A stretch of DNA of 21,663 nucleotides, from positions 1 to 21,663 of the forward strand of contig CAZPDM010000080.1 of the NCBI GenBank assembly GCA_964585305.1, read 5' to 3'. The notes below the pieces were generated by a model that saw only the letters and a list, made by a program, of their open reading frames with translations, had not been told where the DNA came from and did not search any database. A program made the translations under genes and the position numbers. This document shows positions 17,829-21,663 of this stretch, piece by piece (position 1 is the stretch's first letter; the number at the start of each line of letters is the position of its first letter). The stretch comes from CAZPDM01 sp964585305 (GTDB lineage: Bacteria > Planctomycetota > Uabimicrobiia > Uabimicrobiales > JABWCH01).

Positions 17829-18688
17829 TATAAGGCCTCCTTAATAGGTTTGACCTCTGGATATTTGAATACCGGCCCGTCTATGCAACAATAGTAATGC
17901 CCAATTGCACAATGGCCACATTTCCCAACTCCACATTTCATTTGGCGTTCTAATGACATTACAACTTTTTCATCAGGAATTTGTTTTTCCATAAGGCTGA
18001 TCAAAACAAATTTGTACATAATGGGAGGGCCAACTATGATACAAAATGTCTTTTGAGGATCCATATTTAAAGAAGGAATTAAAGTCGTAATAACTCCGAC
18101 ATTTCCGTTCCAACCAGGGAAAGGTTTGTCCACAGTAACACGAAAATCAATATCTTGACGTTTGCTCCATTGATTCATTTCGTCGGGAAATAAAAATTCA
18201 GTTGGATTTTTAGCACCATATAGAATACTAATTTTATTATATTTAGAACGATATGTAGGGTGTAAGACATAGTTAATTAGCGAACGCATGGGAACTAACC
18301 CAATGCCTCCGCCAATAAATACTAAATCATATCCATAATATTCTGCGGGATCAAATCCGCGTCCAAATGGCCCACGAATACCAACTTGTGTTCCAGTCTG
18401 TACTAGATGTAAAGCATCGGTAACTTTTCCAGTTTTGCGAACACATAATTCGAAATAGCCTTTTTCTGTAGGAGATGATGTTACAGAAATAGGACATTCC
18501 CCTATTCCAAATAGGGATATTTCTACAAATTGTCCAGGTTGATGTCCTAGATCATGCCCATCTAAAAATCGAATACGGAATAGCTTTTCCAAAGGCGTAC
18601 ATTGTTGTATCTGCACAATTTCAGCCATTTGAGGTAGATAAATATTGGCAGAAGCAGCAACATCGGAAGTTGCATGAGTAGCGTGCAT
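17828..18688 (-). CDS. FAD/NAD(P)-binding [2Fe-2S] oxidoreductase (AsrB / sulfhydrogenase gamma-like)
   Basis: A 286-residue soluble ferredoxin-NADP+ reductase-fold protein. The N-terminal FAD domain contains PGQFVEIS (51-58) and CPISVTSSP (65-73), the place of the usual RPYSxAS flavin motif. The Rossmann domain has FIGGGIGLVPMRSL (124-137). The C-terminus binds a [2Fe-2S] cluster through C252, C257, C260 and C267 or C268 (MKCGVGKCGHC, 250-260), as in HydG of sulfhydrogenase and AsrB. It is predicted to pass electrons between NAD(P)H and the iron-sulfur chain. The ATG at 18688 has AAAGGAAG 6 bases upstream. It is the first gene of the gamma-FDH-beta operon and its TAG overlaps the fdhF GTG by one base, so their translation is probably coupled. 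Sulfite reductase AsrC and hydrogenase large subunits are absent from the window. Confidence 0.88.
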   Translation of the reverse strand: MHATHATSDVAASANIYLPQMAEIVQIQQCTPLEKLFRIRFLDGHDLGHQPGQFVEISLFGIGECPISVTSSPTEKGYFELCVRKTGKVTDALHLVQTGTQVGIRGPFGRGFDPAEYYGYDLVFIGGGIGLVPMRSLINYVLHPTYRSKYNKISILYGAKNPTEFLFPDEMNQWSKRQDIDFRVTVDKPFPGWNGNVGVITTLIPSLNMDPQKTFCIIVGPPIMYKFVLISLMEKQIPDEKVVMSLERQMKCGVGKCGHCAIGHYYCCIDGPVFKYPEVKPIKEAL

Positions 18689-18833
18689 AAAATACTTCCT
18701 TTCGTCATTATTTTTAGAAATTAGCTATATGAAACCATTCTGTCACGACTCTTAAAATAGTTTACAGTTCTTTGAAATTGAAATAAATGTTCTCGGTAAC
18801 TCTATATTAGCAAAAAAAATAAAAATGTAAAAA
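18689..18833 (-). promoter_or_regulatory. Upstream region of the formate dehydrogenase operon
   Basis: No strong promoter is seen. Two weak sigma70-type candidates on the minus strand, both with 17-base spacers, are TTCAAT (18777-18782) with TATTTT (18754-18759), and GTGACA (18741-18746) with TAATTT (18718-18723). A sigma54-type GG/GC pair is one base too close to fit. Regulation by formate or anaerobiosis is plausible for such operons but nothing in the sequence proves it. Confidence 0.3.
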
Positions 18834-18872
18834 AATTTTTATTTATCTTAAGAAAAAAGATAAATAAAAATT
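18834..18872 (-). terminator. AT-only terminator after the DUF11 lipoprotein gene
   Basis: A 16-base-pair perfect stem made only of A-T and a single C-G pair (AATTTTTATTTATCTT, 18834-18849, with 18857-18872) and a 7-base loop. On the minus strand it is followed by a T-rich run through 18805. It lies 19 bases after the stop of the lipoprotein gene. Without G-C pairs it is likely weaker than the two other terminators. Confidence 0.65.
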
Positions 18873-18891
18873 CTAAACAATTAAAGATAGC

Positions 18892-19551
18892 TTATTTTAT
18901 TTTAATAACAGAAGTTCCTTCTTGTTTTGCGACTGTTCTAGGAAAATCACTGCATTCAATTTCAAATGAACCTACTATATCTGCAACTTTTTCAACATGT
19001 ATCTTCATTTCATAAGTAATTTTATTATTAGGAATAAGGTTTTCTATTGTATCGTATATTACCCGATCATTTTTTACAATAGCATTGACAGTATAATCTA
19101 AGCCATCTACTTTTGCAGATACAAAGCTGGCTTCTGGGGGAATAATTCCTACAATTTTAACATTTTTTGCCTCTTTAGGCCCATTATTCCAAACTTCTAA
19201 GATATATGCTGTTGTTCCTCCGACATCTACAGGGTCTATCGTATCATGCATTTGTGCTTGCACACCAATTACTTCATTTGTTCCAAAGTTTCCCTGAACT
19301 TCACCGCTAGTTTCTATTCTGGTAGGAGTAACATTTACTGTTGTCGTTTCTTTTACTTCTTCTTTTACTATTGCAGGAGTTAGTATATTTACTTCAAAGG
19401 GATTTTCTTCAATTTCTGTTATGTTTGTTTCACTGATTACTTCTTCTGTTGTGGGATATGATAAATGATGTGAATTTTCAATATTACAACAAGGATACTG
19501 ACAACCGAATAAAACTAAACTTATGCTTAATACTAATGCTAAAATCTTCAT
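18892..19551 (-). CDS. Lipoprotein with one DUF11 domain
   Basis: A 219-residue exported lipoprotein. The signal peptide MKILALVLSISLVLFGC ends in a lipobox with lipidated C17, and two more Cys follow at 21-22. Residues about 30-90 are a Thr/Glu/Val-rich linker. Residues about 106-219 form a DUF11 domain (IDPVDVGGTTAYILEVWNNG at 105-124, then a PPEASFVSA segment), an immunoglobulin-like beta sandwich found in cell-surface proteins and common in Planctomycetota. The true start is ATG 19551, with AAAGGA 6 bases upstream; the GTG at 19566 lies in that ribosome site. It is 52 bases downstream of the MshEN-like gene on the same strand and may be co-transcribed. A structural or cell-envelope adhesion role is an inference. 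Confidence 0.8.
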   Translation of the reverse strand: MKILALVLSISLVLFGCQYPCCNIENSHHLSYPTTEEVISETNITEIEENPFEVNILTPAIVKEEVKETTTVNVTPTRIETSGEVQGNFGTNEVIGVQAQMHDTIDPVDVGGTTAYILEVWNNGPKEAKNVKIVGIIPPEASFVSAKVDGLDYTVNAIVKNDRVIYDTIENLIPNNKITYEMKIHVEKVADIVGSFEIECSDFPRTVAKQEGTSVIKIK

Positions 19552-19603
19552 TATATTTCCTTTCACTAGAATGTGTTTTGATTTCTTGTTTTTTAATAAT
19601 TTT

Positions 19604-20383
19604 TTAAAAGTCCAATGTTTTTAAAGTTCCAATGCCACCATCTTCATCATCATCTTCTTCAAAAGATTCTTCTTTTTGTGGTTTTTTTGCTGGGGTCTTA
19701 GAAGTTTGCACGGCAACTTTTTTCTTAGTAGGAGTTTTTTCAACCTTTTCTTCTATATCTAAGTTAGCCAAATCTAATCCAGAGTCAAAACTTGAATCAT
19801 CAGAATCTACCTCTTCTTGAACAGGAATTTGAACAGGCTCTTTTTTTACTTCTTCTTCAATTAAATCTAATCCGCATCTTTCACATTGATAAATAAGAGT
19901 CGGGCTGTAATTAAATACAATTTTTTGTATATTACACATCTTACAAACCAAAATTTTTTTCAATTGGGCTTCCAATACTTTTTTCACTTGAGGAAGCGTT
20001 AAAAAACCAATCTTAAACATAACTTGGCCAATTTGTGGACGAATACCCCTTGAAATATATTTTTGCTGTTCCTCTAAGGCTTTATCTAATTGTGATTGAT
20101 CGATCATATTTTTTTCTAAAGCAAGTTCACCAAATGATGGTTGTCGTGGGACTGAGGAGGAGTCTTCTTCTGCTGGTTCATCTGGAAATAATTCGCTTTC
20201 AAGACGTTGGATTTGAGCTTTAGTAAGATATTTTTTTCGGAGGAGGATTTCTTTTAAAGTTTTATCTGTTTCGAAAAGTTCAATAATATTCATACATTCT
20301 TTGAGTTGCTTTTCTACAATAAAACGTTTTTCAACCGCAAGCATCCCTAACAAGCGATCGTGTACCATATCTCTGTTACTCAT
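19604..20383 (-). CDS. Duplicated MshEN-like domain / zinc-ribbon protein with acidic tail
   Basis: A 259-residue cytoplasmic protein of unknown function. It has two related segments of helical repeats, residues 9-60 and 84-140. Each has a G-x-L-A-x-E-K opening, a Q-L-x-x-x-L/C helix and an L-T-x-x-Q-(I/V) helix, reminiscent of the MshEN (GspE N-terminal) domain that often binds nucleotides such as c-di-GMP. A zinc ribbon follows (C147-x2-C150 and C167-x2-C170). The last 80 residues are low-complexity: acidic stretches, a Lys-rich TPTKKKVAVQTSKTPAKKP segment, and E-D-D-D-E-D near 242-247. The ATG at 20383 has AAGGGAA about 7 bases upstream. It lies divergent to the YdjM-family gene. A regulatory or complex-assembly role is possible; I do not know its function. 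Confidence 0.7.
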   Translation of the reverse strand: MSNRDMVHDRLLGMLAVEKRFIVEKQLKECMNIIELFETDKTLKEILLRKKYLTKAQIQRLESELFPDEPAEEDSSSVPRQPSFGELALEKNMIDQSQLDKALEEQQKYISRGIRPQIGQVMFKIGFLTLPQVKKVLEAQLKKILVCKMCNIQKIVFNYSPTLIYQCERCGLDLIEEEVKKEPVQIPVQEEVDSDDSSFDSGLDLANLDIEEKVEKTPTKKKVAVQTSKTPAKKPQKEESFEEDDDEDGGIGTLKTLDF

Positions 20384-20428
20384 CGCTATTTCCCTTAAAA
20401 TATTTACAATTTTTTATAAAAAAAATAC

Positions 20429-20457
20429 TTGCATAGATTTAGGTTCTATATGATAAT
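20429..20457 (+). promoter_or_regulatory. Probable promoter of the YdjM-family hydrolase gene
   Basis: A -10 GATAAT (20452-20457, 5 of 6) with a weak -35 TTGCAT (20429-20434) at 17 bases. The predicted start near 20464 gives a leader of about 90 bases. I see no clear LexA box, although the E. coli ydjM gene is SOS-regulated. The minus-strand gene that starts at 20383 must have its promoter in the same 169-base interval, but none stands out. Confidence 0.5.
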
Positions 20458-20552
20458 CTAGTGTGTAGTTTTTTAAAGAAGATACCTTTAATTATCATTT
20501 TATATAAAAAATGAAATTTTACAATATTTTTCTTTAAAGAAAGGAAATTTCC

Positions 20553-21569
20553 TTGGATTCAATGACTCAAGCTATTTTAGGAGGTGCAATTGCTGAACTT
20601 GGCTTTCGTGAAAAGTTAGGAACAAAAGCAGTGGTTTTTGGTGCAATTTGTGGAATTACTCCTGATTTAGATATTTTAATCAATTTTTTTAGTTCTTGGG
20701 GATATATTATTTATCATCGAAGTTTTACCCATTCTTTATTTATATTAAGTATATTAACTCCCATTTTTGCTTGGTTAGGATATTGTTGGGGGCAACGTCA
20801 AAACAATTATAAACAGTGGTTTTTGCTCACGTTTTTAGCGTTGTTTACACATCCTTTATTAGACATATTTACTTCTTATGGAACGCAGATTTTTTGGCCA
20901 TTTAGCAATTCTCGGTTATATTTGGATGCAATTTCAGCAATTGATCTTTTTTATACAGTTCCACTTTTATTAAGTATTATTATTGGTTCGATTTCCTATT
21001 TTTCTTTTCGCTTTCGTAAATATTTTGCTGGCTTTATGTTTCTTTGCACAATTGCTTACCTGGTTTTAGGATATGCCAATTGCCAAGAAGCTTGCCAATT
21101 AGTCCAGGCAGAGCAATCTATTTCTACGAGTCAAAAAATTATTCGAGCAACTCCAACTCTTTTTAATGTTTGGCTTTGGCATGTTATTGTCCAAGACGAA
21201 GATGGAAATACAAAAGTTGCTATGGTGTCAACATTAGTCGAATCACCTAAAATAGAATTTATTCCAATACCTAATGATAATTCACATCCTCTTACCAATG
21301 AGATTTTGCAAAATGAATATGGTAAGATTTTTTATTGGTTTGCAGATGGTTTAGTTACTTTTCAAGTTGTTCAAGAAGAAACCGGGACAAAAGTTTATCT
21401 TTATGATCAAAGATATAGTTTAGTAAGTGATCCTACTCAAAATATTTTTTCTGCGTGTGCTGAATTTGATAATAGGAAAATATTAAAATCTTTTGAGATT
21501 GTTCGCTTAAATGATGAACCTAATATTTTTTACGAGTTGAAAATGATGTGGAAACTTTTGAAAAATTGA
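20553..21569 (+). CDS. YdjM/DUF457-family membrane metal-dependent hydrolase
   Basis: A 338-residue inner-membrane protein of the PF04307 type (putative LexA-regulated, metal-dependent hydrolase). Conserved residues are in their usual order: ITPDLDI with D38 and D40, HRSFTHS with H55 and H60, and THPLLDIFTSYG with H100 and D104. About five hydrophobic helices lie in the first 185 residues. The C-terminal half (about 190-338) is soluble. The start is TTG at 20553, because AAAGGA (20540-20545) lies 7 bases upstream and the family typically begins MDSxTQA, exactly the residues obtained. An internal ATG at 20562 would be too far from the ribosome site. Substrate is unknown; phospholipid-directed activity has been proposed for relatives. 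Confidence 0.88.
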   Translation: MDSMTQAILGGAIAELGFREKLGTKAVVFGAICGITPDLDILINFFSSWGYIIYHRSFTHSLFILSILTPIFAWLGYCWGQRQNNYKQWFLLTFLALFTHPLLDIFTSYGTQIFWPFSNSRLYLDAISAIDLFYTVPLLLSIIIGSISYFSFRFRKYFAGFMFLCTIAYLVLGYANCQEACQLVQAEQSISTSQKIIRATPTLFNVWLWHVIVQDEDGNTKVAMVSTLVESPKIEFIPIPNDNSHPLTNEILQNEYGKIFYWFADGLVTFQVVQEETGTKVYLYDQRYSLVSDPTQNIFSACAEFDNRKILKSFEIVRLNDEPNIFYELKMMWKLLKN

Positions 21570-21617
21570 AAACTATTTTTATTAAATTTGATTGAAAGAA
21601 ATAATTTTTGTCAACTA

Positions 21618-21661
21618 CCCCTTGACTAAAGATCAAGGGGCTTGTGAAGAAATTCGCAAGC
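21618..21661. mobile_element. Tandem hairpins at the window edge, possible IS200/IS605-type end
   Basis: Two touching hairpins: CCCCTTGA (21618-21625) with TCAAGGGG (21633-21640), loop CTAAAGA; and GCTTGTGAA (21640-21648) with TTCGCAAGC (21653-21661), loop GAAA. There is no T-run, so they are not terminators. The sequence TCAACTACCCC followed by a C-rich/G-rich stem with a CTAAAG loop and then GCTTG resembles, from memory, the ends of many IS200/IS605-family elements, usually the right end downstream of tnpB when read on the opposite strand. No transposase is visible inside the window, so only the structure is certain. Confidence 0.4.
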
Positions 21662-21663
21662 CT

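Noticed and set aside
18718..18750. Sigma54 promoter for the formate dehydrogenase operon
   Set aside because: A GG and GC pair is present on the minus strand but with 9 instead of 10 bases between, and the rest of the consensus is lacking.
19552..19566. GTG start of the lipoprotein at 19566
   Set aside because: It lies at the edge of the ribosome site AAAGGA, and the ATG at 19551 gives a normal signal peptide beginning MK.
1..21663. CRISPR arrays, tRNA or rRNA genes
   Set aside because: No regularly spaced direct repeats and no tRNA cloverleaf or rRNA-like stretch was seen on either strand.

Overview
The window is AT-rich bacterial chromosome with dense coding on both strands, clear Shine-Dalgarno sites (several AAGGAGG or AAAGGA), some TTG/GTG starts and sigma70-type promoters. 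The taxon cannot be fixed from sequence alone. The DUF11 lipoprotein, the duplicated MshEN-like/zinc-ribbon protein and the giant TPR protein recall families I associate with Planctomycetota and, for the TPR protein, Myxococcota. This placement is low-confidence inference. The selenocysteine formate dehydrogenase points to anaerobic or facultatively anaerobic metabolism. One scaffold gap of exactly 100 N lies at 1719-1818.

Layout. (1) Positions 1-4510, minus strand: an osmoprotection-type operon, treZ - MscS-type channel - treS, followed by the first bases of another gene at the left edge. A good sigma70 promoter precedes treZ. The gap removes the C-terminus of the channel. (2) Positions 4545-6714, plus strand: a SAM-dependent methyltransferase and a polytopic GT-C/GT39-like membrane protein, closed by a strong hairpin terminator. 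(3) Positions 6719-14744, plus strand: its own promoter, a 2420-residue TPR protein with a C-terminal domain that looks like a catalytically dead M48 peptidase, then a MESH1-type small alarmone hydrolase, then a long bidirectional terminator. (4) Positions 14755-18688, minus strand: a three-gene redox operon, FAD/[2Fe-2S] gamma subunit - selenocysteine formate dehydrogenase - dicluster [4Fe-4S] beta subunit. The FDH gene looks split by TGA, but the TGA is the Sec codon and is followed by a well-formed bacterial SECIS hairpin. (5) Positions 18834-20383, minus strand: a DUF11 lipoprotein and a MshEN-like/zinc-ribbon protein. (6) Positions 20429-21569, plus strand: a YdjM-family membrane metal-dependent hydrolase with a TTG start. 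(7) Positions 21609-21663: tandem hairpins that resemble an IS200/IS605 end.

How the genes work together. TreZ and TreS both make trehalose (TreZ needs TreY, which is not seen here), and the channel between them could release solutes on hypo-osmotic shock. The gamma-FDH-beta operon is predicted to form a soluble formate:NAD(P)+ oxidoreductase or CO2 reductase. The alarmone hydrolase may share a transcript with the TPR protein. The most interesting items are the Sec-FDH complex, the giant TPR/pseudo-peptidase protein and the possible mobile-element end at the right edge.
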